A stretch of 64,000 bases of DNA from Cymodocea nodosa (Eukaryota; Streptophyta; Magnoliopsida; Alismatales; Cymodoceaceae). This document shows positions 23,024-34,136 of this stretch, piece by piece. The notes under the pieces were generated by a model. The model did no database searches. It saw only the letters and a program-made list of their open reading frames with translations, and was not told the origin of the DNA. The stretch is taken from assembly GCA_036874045.1 (NCBI GenBank), contig CM072335.1:11428001-11492000 (forward strand), in the 5' to 3' direction. The position numbers and the translations under genes were made by a program. Positions within the stretch are counted from its first letter, which is position 1; each line of letters begins with the position of its first letter.

Positions 23024-23547
23024 TAAAGAAATCAGTTTTCTTTATTTTCATATAAAAATATAAATATATATATATATAAAATATAAAAATCATTGCGGTT
23101 TAACCAATCGGATCCATCGTTATGATCGGAACATAAAAGGTCTATACTAATTTTCAGTAAAAAAAATTAGGTCTGACCAAAACATAGTATCGGTTAAACC
23201 AAAAAAAAAGAAAAAAACTATTATTGTAAGTATTTATTAATATATCTATTTGTACGGGAACTCTGTTGAGTTACGCTTAACTCAACGAGCTTACTCCGTT
23301 GAGTCTTGAGTTAGTCAACGAGCTTATTCCGTTGAGTTAATTGTAACTCAATGGAGTACTATAGTTAAGACCTCGGATGAGAGAGCAATAGTTGGTTCGG
23401 GAAATGACCCGATTACCCGCCTAAACTTAGGGCTTATTTAAACTAAAACTTAGGGTTTTGGGGGCATTATCCGGCAAACCATTTGGAATTTAGAATAGTA
23501 GAGATTAGAGTGATTTTATGTTGTCGTGTAACTTCACGGTGAGGAAG
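23024..23547 (+). promoter_or_regulatory. Spacer and promoter-like block before gypsy third ORF
   Basis: No gene. It holds one diverged copy of the GGTTTAACC-type repeat that is tandem in copy 2 (about 23085-23205), then three TAACTCAACG/CGTTGAGTTA palindromes (23272-23352), then TATTTAAA (23435-23442) and TTAGGGTTT (23450-23458, a telo-box-like word) about 100 bp before the third ORF. Order and motifs resemble the block in front of the copia third ORF. Confidence 0.45.
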
Positions 23548-25770
23548 ATGACACTCGAGTTTTGGGAAGATGTAGTGGACACAGCACAGTTTCTGAAAGA
23601 GTTAGAGGAATGGCACACGTGGTAGAAGATTTGGAATACGACAAGAGAGAAAGAGCTACAAAAGGTAGGATCAGAACTCTTCAACTTGAGGAGATTTTTG
23701 GTTGATTTGGGTATACAAATACCCCATATAGTAGAAACAAAAATAAAAGTAGCGACAGAAATTACTTTAAGTAAAGAAAGAAAAATCAAGCCGAACAATG
23801 AAGTAGCCCTAGAATTAATCCAACGTAAAGCCAGATTGTGGTTCAAAAAGTGCATTGTTGGTCGTGCAAGGGGTGCAATAAGGCAGCAGCAACAAGTAGA
23901 GGAAGAATAAGAGGAGCCGACTACTGAAAGACTTGTTCCTAAGGAATAGTAGCCAGGACCTTCAGTTCCACCATTTAAGCCGTTGGCACAAGCAGCAATG
24001 ATGGGGCCTTCGACTAAAGAAGAATTAAAAGAATTTCAAGGACTGATTCAAGTTGGAAGAAACCAAGGAGAACTAGAAGATTTAGCAATAGCCAAAGCAC
24101 ATCTGGTGTTTGATGCACTACGCAAAAAGAGGGCTGTAGAAAAATTGCAAGCCCAATATAAAATTAAAGTAGAACAACATCAAGAAGCTACTGCCAGAAC
24201 TGCTGTCAGATTTGTTGCAAAAGAAGTTGAAGTTGGTCCTTCAAGACCAGTAATTATTAAAAAAATTAAACAGGTAGAGCCAGTACCTGTGGCTCAAAGG
24301 CATGTAGAGCCTTTCTTTTTAGATTTAATCTCAGAAGAAGAAGAGGAAAACCAAGCACAATTAATCAGACGAAGGAAAGGAAAAGAGATAGTGCTTGAGT
24401 GTCAAAAAGAGATTAAATCTGAAGTACCAATAGCAATAGGGCCTGTGGGGCCAATTTTTATAAACCTGCTATCCGATTTTGAGGAGTAGGAGTAGTAGCA
24501 GTAGGAGCAAAGAGAAGAAGAAAAATAGGTTGAAATTAGTTTACAGCCTGTACAAGAAGAAGAAACAGAAATTAGGGTAGAAACTGAATTGCTTGTAACT
24601 CCATCCCAATCTGCCATAGAATTAGAAAGAACAGTTACAATGCAGATTGGTAGTCAGGAGGAAGAAGAAAGAACAGAAAATGAAGAAGAAGTTGAACAAA
24701 GCCATTTGGACAAAAATGATTTTACAGATTCTACTAAAGAGCAAGAAACTCTTCAGGAATTTATGGAAAGAATTCAAGATAGAGTGGAGAGTTCTGCCAG
24801 CTCACCACCATAGACAAAAGTAGAAACAAAAATTCAGGAATCTGCAAAACACATTCAAGTGTAGCATATGGTAGAGGAAGATCAAGAACAAACCCCTCTG
24901 AAACAACAAAGTCACATTCCTAACCCGATTGAAGCAACAGTTCTGAATGAAGTACATTTTTGGAGTCAGGAAGCTTATCTTAAATATCAAGAGATTAGGG
25001 GTTATGATGTTATATATAGTAGACTAGTAAATTAGGATGGAATGCAAGAAATCAAAGAATTATTTGAATTCCAAGGTCTACTAAATTTTATTTCTCAAGA
25101 TAGAGAGCATGCAGTATATGAGAATTTAGTGCCCTATTTTTATGCAAATTTGAGAGAAGAAGAAGGAAAATTAATTTCCAACGTGGAGGAAGCTGATGTA
25201 CAGATAACACCAGAGCTTCTCCACAACATTTTTGGATTAAAGAATGAAGGACAGGAAATTTTGGAAAGTACAACTACCGTTGAATGGACAGAACAGGAAA
25301 TCAAGGACAGTTTGGCTATCAATCCTGGTGTGCCTTTATTAAATAAACTGAAGCATTTAAATGGTAAAGCACACATGATAGCCAACATTTTAATTAAGAA
25401 TGTCTATCAACAACAAGGCCATGACATAGAACTGAGTCAGTTTGTCAAATAGGCCACGTATGTAGTTGTAAATAGAATTCAAATAAATTGGTTTGCAATT
25501 TTTATCTCCAAGCTTAGAAAAGTAAAGAAGAAATTGTTTTATGGAGATTTGATTCCATTGCTAATGGTGGATTGTATCGATTTCACTAAATGGGCATCAA
25601 AAAGGATCAGATCAAGAACCATTTTAGTGAAAGAATACAGAAATTTTGTTGCTGCAGAGATAGCTGTACCTTTTGAAGGCATTATAGGAGCTATAGAAAG
25701 AATTAACCAATTAGAGCAACAATTAGATAAACTCCAGAAGGAAGTAGATGAACTTAGGAATAAAGACTAA
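23548..25770 (+). pseudogene. Gypsy copy 1 third ORF (env-position, plant-transposon-protein-like)
   Basis: A reading frame of about 740 codons with several stops (TAG or TAA mostly). Order: N-terminal part with FLKELEEWH and NEVALELIQRKARLWFKK; a long Glu/Lys-rich, coiled-coil-prone middle (24000-24830); then a C-terminal domain (25040-25770) with ENLVPYFYANL, VQITPELLHNIFGL and a coiled-coil end EQQLDKLQKEVDELR. The YANL...FGL pattern resembles the 'putative plant transposon protein' domain found downstream of pol in Athila/Calypso elements. I see no signal peptide or membrane helix. The start (MTLEFW) matches MTHELW of copy 3 at 60060. Confidence 0.68.
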
Positions 25771-26718
25771 ATTGTATTGTTCGTCTACTTGTATATAATT
25801 GTGTGAAAAATGTCTGATTTGATTGTAATGTAAATTGATTCATATGAATGAATATAAATTTTCAGACATATTGTTCATATATGTTTAGAACGATGAAATG
25901 AATGGAATATATTGAATGTTATATAATTTGTGTAACTTTATGAATAAATGTTTAACAGATTTATAATTTGTTGAATGACAAGATAGATGCTTGAAAATTT
26001 CTGCATATTGCAAGGTAAAATGTAAATTCTACATAGCATAAAATGACCTACAAAGTTAAATATTTGTATAATGTTCAAATTTAAACGAATTTTGATTAGA
26101 ATGATGCATTAATGACATAGATTTAACTTTAATTCAGTTAGCATAATGCAGAAAAAAAAAATAGAGAAGTACTTATGAGGAGTAAACTTAGAGGTTGCTA
26201 AGTGTTAACTCAATGAAGTAAGTTCGTTGAGTTAAACTTAACTCCATGAGGTCAGTAATATAATATAAGGTCACTCCGTTGAGTTATCTGTAACTCAACG
26301 AAGTTAGTCCGTGGAGTTAGCAACAGTAACCGACATTGTTCCATTGAGTTATCTGTAACTCAACAAGGTTAGTTCGCGGATTAAGTAGAACAGTTATTTT
26401 TTTAACCACGAACGAAACTTCATCGGTTTAGCAGTTACCAAAATTTGAAATTAATAGTGGTACACATACCCATAAAAATAGGAACCACGATACACGTTGC
26501 AAGACACGTTCTTGCGACGAGATTTATTCACTTTATGGATGTGCATTATATATATAAAATAGAATGTTATTTACGAGTTACCAGCACTTTTAAAAGTAAA
26601 GAGAAAAGCGTTGGAGGAACAGGAAGGAGAAGCAGCTGATTCGACTTCATCCGTCAATAAATATTTACTGAATGGAAAGCTTTAGACTAGTATGTAATTA
26701 ATCTTCTGCTATTTATTT
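25771..26718 (+). other. Spacer between third ORF and gag ORF in gypsy copy 1
   Basis: Mostly AT-rich. TAACTCAACG/CGTTGAGTTA palindromes cluster at 26190-26390. A short frame follows (about 26445-26640; words VLATRFIHFMD and CYLRVTSTFK), recognisable in copy 2 (36640-36889) and copy 3 (56911-57135), but without a conserved ATG. It may be an extension of gag or a lost exon; a donor-like GTATGTAATTAATC lies just before the gag ATG in copies 1-3. Confidence 0.4.
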
Positions 26719-28053
26719 ATGAGCACATGGACTCGTTCTCTAAGCACTAAGCGATTATTAAGAACACCTGCCTAGGAATTTTCAACACATAGGAGTACTA
26801 AAACATTTTCTGAACTAGACTTTAACGAAATTCTTTGGGGTGTAGCTAACCTTTCTTTAAAAGAGAACGTAGAGATGGCTGCTCTAGTAGAAAAACCATT
26901 AGGAGAAATTCTATATCCTGAATTAGTTGATGAACCTTCATGTATTCGATTGCCAAACTTTGAGGGAGATAGGTTTGAACTGAAATCTAATTATATTAGT
27001 CAATTGCCACATTTTCATGAATTAGAAAGAGAGGATGCCTATTATTTCCTTAGAGAATTTAATGAAGTTTGTCAAATGATGAAAATGCTGAACATGTGTA
27101 TAGATGCTATTAAACTTAGATATATCCCTTTTTCTTTAAAAGACATAGCTAAGAGATGGTTATATACTCTATCGCCTAATTCAATTTCTGCATGGACTGA
27201 ATTTTGCTCTATTTTTCTGGAAAAATATTATCCAACACATCAAACGATTAAAAAGAAAAAAGAAATATTAATGTGTAGCCTGAAATAGGGTGAATCATTC
27301 TAGAAATATTTTGAAAGATTTAAAGATTTACTAACTCAATGTCTACATCATGTAATGAGTAAAGCACAATTAATAGATATAATTTATGAAGGCATAGATG
27401 TTTCAATGAAATCTTTATTAGAATCTACTTGTCAAAATGGATTTCTGAAACTATGTAGTAAAGAAGCATGGGCATATTTAGAAAACTTTGCAAAAAGAAC
27501 TACACAGTGAGAAAACTAGGCTAAAGTTATTGTAGAGAAAAGAATATTGCCAAGAGGAATGCATGAAATAGATTCAAGTACTATGCTTGAAGTGAAATTA
27601 ACGAAGAAAATAGAAGAGTTATCATTAAATCAAAAGCTAGCAGAAAAGAGTGCAAACATAAATGATTTAGATATTATTTATGCTAGAAACCAGAAAGATA
27701 ATTTTGGAAATTCTTATAATCCTAATTGGAGAAATCACCCGAATTTATCTTGAAGAAACAACAATTTCCAAGGAGGAGAAAATATAAATGAGAAGAATAT
27801 AAGTTATGAAGCATTACTTGAACAAGAATCTAGAATAGAGAAATTAGAAAAGATAATCCAACAATTAAACAATCGTCTGGATTTTGTATTTGGAAATGCT
27901 GGAATTCAAAATCAAAATAGAAATATACCACTTAGACAGAAGGAATCAATGGAAGTTAGACTTACTAGAGGATTGCTAGTGTAAGCAATACCTAACCTTG
28001 TTAATAGAACTGTTAATGAAATTGATACCTCTTTTGGGAGGATAGCAGAATGA
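26719..28053 (+). pseudogene. gag: Gypsy copy 1 gag (capsid) ORF, located downstream of pol
   Basis: The ATG at 26719 (MSTWTRS) starts a gag of about 440 codons. The retrotransposon-gag capsid domain covers about residues 60-190 (FELKSNYISQLPHFH, YIPFSLKDIAKRWLYTL, FCSIFLEKYYPTHQTIKK). The Athila signature NPNWRNHPNLS and the C-terminal coiled coil (IEKLEKIIQQLNNRL) follow, ending NEIDTSFGRIAE and TGA at 28051. No CCHC knuckle is present. In usual Athila elements this protein is encoded directly after the PBS, before protease. Stops at 27286, near 27301, 27511 and 27751 are Q-to-TAG or W-to-TGA; copies 2 and 3 keep the sense codon at several of these. Confidence 0.8.
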
Positions 28054-28078
28054 AGTAGTATAACTGAAGTAACTATAT

Positions 28079-28229
28079 GTATATATAAGTTTATTTATAG
28101 TTAATAGTATCGTAGAGTTAGTCTTTAACTCAACAAACTTAGTCTGTTGAGTTATGCTCTAACTCCACGAGGGTGTGCAGTAGTTATGTTAATTTTTGTC
28201 TCTACTTAATTTTTGTTTGTGTTATACAG
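28079..28229 (+). other. Putative 151-bp GT-AG intron between gag and F-box ORFs
   Basis: Begins GTATATATAAG and ends GTTATACAG. Copy 3 has a homologous 163-bp interval (55313-55475). Copy 2 lacks exactly this interval: its sequence passes from AACTATCT to AATCGACAA at 35249/35248. The interval includes two CGTTGAGTTA-type words. It lies after the gag stop and before the F-box ATG, so splicing would not fuse the proteins but would shorten the leader of the F-box message. Confidence 0.65.
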
Positions 28230-28238
28230 AATCGACAA

Positions 28239-29375
28239 ATGGAATTGATGCAATTACTGTTGGATGCACTAAGGGAAGTACTGAGTAACTTGTCAGCTAA
28301 AGATCTGTGCAAGCTGTGTTGTGTATCAAAGGAAATTAAAGATTGTATTGAAGAAAAATATTTTCAGGGACTGCAAACTGCAAAAATGACTAAGATTAGA
28401 GATGGATTCATATGGAGGTCATTTAATCGTAGTTCAATTACCCATGAATATCTGACTATGGAAGAAACTACTGGAATTCCACCCAATACATTAGAAGGAA
28501 TAGATCATGTTATGGGGATGGATGAAGGATTAATCATATACAGAACCAGACCAAGGTATGCAAGTCTATTACTTGATATTTTGATAAGAAATCCTATAAC
28601 AAGAGAAGAATGGAATATAGGAAGACCTAATAGATATGAAGTACCAACTGTAAATTGTGGGTTAGCTTTAGTATTTTCTAACAAAAATTCTACCATTCTT
28701 GAAAAATTATATTATTGGAGACCTACAGGAAATTGGGATGAAGATTTATGCTTGAGTGTGTATAACTTTCTGAATAGATCTTGGACTGAAAATACTATGA
28801 TATATCTAGGACAGAAATCATTAATTAACAACATGCATGTCATACTTGATAGATATGTATATCTAGTCACAAATATATCAATAGCATTTGGATCTGATTT
28901 ATACATAGTGAGCATAGATAGTTATAATGAATATATAGAAATTTTGCCTATACCGAGAGAAATAGCTAAACCACCATTTGTAGAATTTGATAAAATTCAA
29001 ATAGGAATGTGGTATAATGAATATGATTATCCTACTTTATGTCTGATAAGATGGTGGGATGAATTGATGAAATTTCAAATATGGATTATGAAAAACATAA
29101 ATGAATGGAAGTGGGAAGAGGAATATATTGAAATAGATGTAGAAATAGAAACTGCTACATTACCTTGGAACCGAAAAGGATCCCTTTCTGCATTTCATTT
29201 CATTAATGGTAATACACTTGTATTTAGCATTTATAATATCTTACAAGTTTACAAATTAAGAAGGAACAAGAATGGCATTAAAATAGAATTAATAGTAAGA
29301 AGAATTATGCCTAAAAAGTTTGCTTAGATTGACATATTTATTACATTTGTTTCTACTTTTAAATCATGTTCTTAG
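28239..29375 (+). CDS. F-box protein encoded in gypsy copy 1
   Basis: The ATG at 28239 opens 362 codons to TAG (29325-29327). Copies 2 and 3 have TGG at that place and end 16 codons later, so the original stop is 29373-29375 and the early TAG is probably a mutation. Residues about 5-45 form an F-box (LLLDALREVLSNL, AKDLCKLCCVSKEI), the motif that binds SKP1 in SCF ubiquitin ligases. The rest resembles the F-box-associated region of plant F-box proteins (DEGLIIYRT, ILIRNPITREEWNI) with Trp-rich strands towards the end. Position inside the element and presence in three copies indicate a retroelement gene captured from a host. The target is unknown. Confidence 0.75.
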
Positions 29376-29826
29376 GCTGTGATTTTGTGTGTTTAATGTT
29401 GTGTGTATTTTGCATTTGTTTTTAGAAAAAAAAGAGAGAAAAAATTTAGTTTTCATTTTTATTTTATAAAAGAAAAAACAAAATATTAATCTAGTTTGTT
29501 GGTATCTATCCTAGGAAACCAACTGGCTTGCTTGTGAGCCACCATAGGCATAGGAGCCTGGGTTTCACACGACACTAATTTATCAATATATGTTAAATGT
29601 TATTTTGTTATATATTCTGCTTTTATCAGTGAATGAAAAGTTTTTCAGAATCAAAAATCAGAATATGTAGAAGGAAATATAAACGAAACAAGGTATGTAA
29701 CTGATTAATTATCCTGAATTTAGATTTAAACTCATTCATTGAGTTAGGTGCTAAATCAACAAAACTATATTCATGCCTGCTACTGTATTTATTGTCAAAT
29801 CTTTTACATTGAGGACAATGCAAAAT
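29376..29826 (+). other. Noncoding segment after F-box ORF with conserved hairpin-rich block
   Basis: The stretch 29514-29571 is strongly conserved in copy 2 (34137-34196) and copy 3 (54005-54061). It can form two short hairpins: GGCT(8)AGCC and AGGC(5-6)GCCT. The rest is AT-rich. Confidence 0.45.
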
Positions 29827-29845
29827 GTAGGTATGGGGGGGAGGT
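29827..29845 (+). other. Internal polypurine tract of gypsy copy 1
   Basis: GTAGGTATGGGGGGGAGG, preceded by TTGAGGACAATGCAAAAT, a frame typical of Athila/Tat PPTs. The same tract is internal in copies 2 (33885-33900) and 3 (53685-53700), about 1.3 kb before the terminal PPT and LTR. Confidence 0.6.
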
Positions 29846-30617
29846 AATTAAAGTAACAGCCATGTAAGTTTGTTAATTAAAGGAATTAAAATGGTACTGC
29901 AAAGTTTTGTGGAAATTGAAAATTTTTATGAACTTGCTCTAACTATCTGATAATTGAGACTGTAAAATTTTTATAAACTGTAATTGTTTGAATGTTATAT
30001 TTAGAAGGCTATATAAGATGCTATAGAATTTACTATTTATGCAAATCTAAATATAGTATCTCATGTTTTTTTTCTGAATTTCATGAGTTTAACAATTTCA
30101 CGATTTTAAAATGAAATCAGAATGCTTAATGAAAAATCAGTAAATTATTTGAAATCCTGAAGGAGCTGAAATATGAATTCTAGATTAAATGAAACACATA
30201 TGATTAATGATACATTTAATTTGACTGATTAAACAAGTAGAATGATTTATGTGTAGATCTTATTAAACTACAGAAAAAGTATAAGCTTATTGTTATGGAT
30301 TCATATTTTCAATAAATGATAGAAGCAGTACTATATGAGATTGGTGTTTACTACATCTGTATTAATGAAATACGTACATATACAGTATGTGATTAATGTT
30401 TTTGTTTTGTAAAAAAAAAAAAAAAAAAACTTTGTGAGTTTATTGACTTGTTTGATCACGAACCTTTTGTACTTGAGCAAATAGGTATGTAAGGATTGCT
30501 GACCTGAAAAAGGACTCTTGAAATCTGGCAACCTAAGATCCTGATCAGATCTGGTATTGTTGATTGAAAGCTCGTTACATGGGTACATTAGAAAGCTCTT
30601 GTATGATTCAAGCTTGT
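29846..30617 (+). repeat. Gypsy copy 1 3' noncoding block (truncated), homologous to copia 3' block
   Basis: No gene. Its core at about 30430-30615 (TTTGATCACGAACCTTTTG, CCTGATCAGATCTGG) matches the copia core at 2241-2430 and 41610-41800. It ends at 30617 against the copy 2 LTR. Confidence 0.75.
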
Positions 30618-32583
30618 TGTTTGGGTTTTCCCAACACTACACTAGAAAAACTTGGATTTGTTACTTCTATTTTTACTTAATTAATTTATCTTTATGCCTA
30701 TTCTTTCTTTTAGAAGTAAACAAACAACCTTTAATACAATTTGGATATTAATTCCAATTTGTACTTTAACTGCAAGTGCACAGTGTCTATTGTATCAGTG
30801 TGCAAGTATAGGTCGATCCCATAGGGAATTGCTGATGAATTTAAGAAATGTTTGATTGTGAACAATTCAAATTTATATTCAATAAGCACTCCGTTGAGTT
30901 ACAGTTAACTCAATGGACTAAGTTCGTTGAGTTATGGCTAACTTAACGGACTCTCCTCGTGGACTTAAGTTAACTCCATGAGCCTGTCTCTTCTTTATAA
31001 TACTGCTATTTACAGAGGAATTCGACCAACCATTGGGCGATTCCATAGATTGTAAATAACATCAATTAAGCTTTTTAATGCTAGTTAACATTGGATTTAT
31101 CATTAAGCAATACTAACATTCAGATGATTCAAACAGTCACCATTAAAATCTTTAAGTTTTTTTGTACGAACCAATTTCAGTAAATTGTAAAATTAAAACT
31201 AACATAAAACAATCATAAAACTGATACAGATAACATTAATCACGATACAAAACAAACAATACAACATACAAACAAAGATAAATTATTTTTGGTATTTTTG
31301 TTTTAATGTGAACATGGAAATGGGCGAAAGGTGAAATGTAAAGTAATCTCACTTGACGGTAAATACTTCCGACACTACTTGCAACGCGATTACATCACTG
31401 AAAATTAAACCACTTACAATTCTGTCTCCTCTCCCTATAGAATCGTGAGTCCAGAATTGCAAGATGATCTCCTCTTCAGCATACAGGCATCAACCTGAAG
31501 CTAAGGCTAAAAGCTTTACGATCTCCTGAAATATGAGTCGGCGCTTGGTGAAAATGTCTTCCCTTCCCATGACGCGATCACTCCTCACAGTGGTTGTCAA
31601 GCACTGTGTTTGGCTCAGAATCGACCCGACATCAGGCAAGTATCCTCACAGACCTTCGAAGATTGGTGATTATGGTGGTGATAACGATGGTTGGTGTGAT
31701 ACTTCGGAGAATCGCCGATACTTTCTGCAGAAAGCTCGGTGCTCCTCCTCTGTATACACTGGTCGTCCATTGATCACACCTTCTTTTTTTCTTCTTTTCT
31801 TTTATATTTCTTCAGTAGTAACTACTTCTGCTTGAATGATCGGTTGGATTTCCTTCCTTCAGATCAACGACGATGCTTCCTTCTCCATGCGCGATTGAAT
31901 TCCTGCGTGATACGTGCAAACGTGGTTTTTCCTTCCAATTGTCTGTTCCTACAATCGCTACAGTGGCATTTTAGAAAATAACTATAAAATACATGCAATA
32001 AAGAAATAAGCCACTAACCTAATGCGTTACCTTAGTATATATTCATGTAACTCAATGCGTACAGTTATGTTAACTTAACGAGTTATAACTTAAGTAAATC
32101 TACCAAATCTCGACACGTGTCAGCAATAGTTTAAACATAAAATAACATTTCGACGAGTTACAGGTCTAACTCTCCCATGCTTAGATGCATTTTCGGATAG
32201 TTACAACTAGCTCACCAAAAATTCACTTAAGACATTCATTCTGGTTTTGATACGTGTACATTTGGAAATAATAAAATATTCTCTCTAAACATAACTGTTC
32301 GGCAATTTAAACATAACTATCCGATACATATTCAGTATGTTAAACATAACTGTTTGAAATATTAGAAAATTTGGGTACTTAAGAATTTCACAGCCTGCAA
32401 CTTACCAACAGTTTATAAATGTACTAAATTAACATTAATTCCCCAAAATTAAGCAGATTCTTCAATTAAAGCATATAATAGTGTAATTATAACATAATGG
32501 CTTAATTCTCATATGATAAGCTAAATATTATGCAATTAACCATTATTTAATCGTTAATAATATGCACTTTTTCATTCTAAACA
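30618..32583 (-). mobile_element. Gypsy copy 2 3' LTR (1966 bp)
   Basis: Starts TGTTTGGGTTTTCCC and ends ATTCTAAACA on plus; the terminal PPT follows directly. A degenerate PBS relic (CCCAACACTACACTAG) lies inside its first 30 bp, as it does in the 5' LTR of the same copy. A 100-codon frame at 31533-31835, antisense to the element, recurs in broken form in other LTR copies but matches no known protein. Confidence 0.88.
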
Positions 32584-32625
32584 CTTCCCTCATACCTAAA
32601 TTTTGCTAGTCCCTTAGCAAACTAA
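32584..32625 (-). other. Gypsy copy 2 terminal polypurine tract
   Basis: Minus strand reads GGGACTAGCAAAATTTAGG then TATGAGGGAAG directly before the LTR, a typical Athila/Tat PPT context. One A interrupts the G run, unlike copy 3 (TATGGGGGAAG). Confidence 0.75.
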
Positions 32626-34136
32626 GATCTAATTAATTAGTCTTTCAAAAAGTGCTAGAATTAATTCTTCCCCTTTTGTTTTTTTTTCTTCTATTTAACA
32701 TAAACATATATTCTGTATGTTTCAGTAATCAACCTGCAAAGATATTTAGAATATATGTAAATTACATACAAAGTATATCATCTTCATATAGGTGTTAATT
32801 ATATTATCGTTTGTTCTTCTTTTCATCATCTGTAATCCTGAATTTTCCAATAAGTTTTCTAGAAGAAATTTCAACAACATACGAATCAAAGTACAATCCA
32901 ATTCAATCTGATTAAGATAAGTAGAATAAAGAATTGTATTTCCATTAAACAACTTCAAAAGTCAATTCGAGATTCATATTTCAGCAATTCTAGATAACAG
33001 AAAATATACTCGATTCATAAGATATCTGTATTTCACAAAACACTTGTATCTTTTCAGAACAGTATATGTTTTTTTTTTTTGTGTACTTTAAAAGTTAATT
33101 TGATAAGCTTGAATCATACAAGAGCTTTCTAATGTACCCATGTAACGAGCTTTCAGTCAACAATCCCAGATCTGATCAAGATCTTAGGTTGCCAGATTTT
33201 CAGAGTCCCTTTTCAGGTCAACAATCCTTACATACCTATCTACTCAAGTACAAAAGGCTCGTGATCAAACAAGTTAATAAACTCTCAAAGTTTTTTTCTT
33301 TTTTTTTTCTAAAAATAAATGCACACACAAAATAAAGCATTAATCACAAACTATATATTCACGTATTTCATTAATATAGATGCAGTAAAACACCAATCTC
33401 ATGTAATCCTGCTTCTATCATTTACTAAAAATATGAATCCATAACAATAAGCTCATACTTTATTTGTAGTTTAATAAGATCTACACATAAATCATTCTAC
33501 AAGTTCAATCAGTCAAAGTAAATGTATCTTTCATCATATGTGTTTCATTTAATCTAGAATTCACATCTCAGCTCCTTCAGGACTTCAGATAATTTTCTGA
33601 TTAAGCATTAAATATTCTGATTTCATTTTAAAATCGTGAAACTGTTAAACTCATGAAATTCAGAAAAATCATAAGATACTATATCTAGATTTACATAAAT
33701 AATAAATTCTATAGCATCTTCTATAGCCTTCTAAATATAACATTCAAGCAGTTTATAAAAATTTTACAGTCTCAATTATCGGATAGTTATAGCAAGTTCA
33801 AAAAAATTTTCAATTTCCTCAAAACTTTGCAGTACCATTTTAATTCCTTTAATTAACAAACTTACATGGCTATTACTTTAATTACCTCCCCCCCATACCT
33901 ACATTTTGCATTGTCCTCAATGTAAAAGATTTGACAATAAGTACAGTAATTGTAGCAGGCATGAATAAAGTTTTGTTTGATTTAAAATTCAAGATAAGTA
34001 ATTGGTTACATACCTTGTTCCATTTGTATTTCTTTCTGCGTATTCTGATTTTTTATTCTGAAAAGCTTTTCATTCCCAGATAAATACAGAATATAAAACA
34101 AAATAACATTTAACAGATATTAATAAATCAGTGTCT
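32626..34136 (-). repeat. Gypsy copy 2 3' noncoding region with copia-homologous block
   Basis: No gene. The block up to about 33730 is homologous to the copia 3' noncoding block (core 33110-33290). The internal PPT is at 33885-33900. The remaining sequence is AT-rich and matches copies 1 and 3. Confidence 0.72.

Larger units (their letters stand above)
16408..30617 (+). mobile_element. Gypsy (Athila-like) element, copy 1, 3' end lost
   Basis: Order: truncated 5' LTR, tRNA-Asp PBS, zinc-knuckle ORF, protease, RT, RNase H, integrase, third ORF, separate gag ORF, F-box ORF, internal purine tract, 3' noncoding block. The FMDDF RT box, the ADRS protease region, the NPNWRNHPN gag motif and the tRNA-Asp PBS fit the Athila branch of Ty3/gypsy. 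The element stops at 30617, where the LTR of copy 2 begins in the opposite direction; its own terminal PPT and 3' LTR are missing. The gag position and the F-box gene are not usual for the family. Confidence 0.85.

Noticed and set aside
23548..25770. Envelope glycoprotein
   Set aside because: No signal peptide, membrane helix or cysteine pattern is visible; only the position is env-like.
28239..29375. Host F-box gene beside the element
   Set aside because: The ORF has the same place between gag and the internal PPT in three copies with the same flanks, so it belongs to the element.
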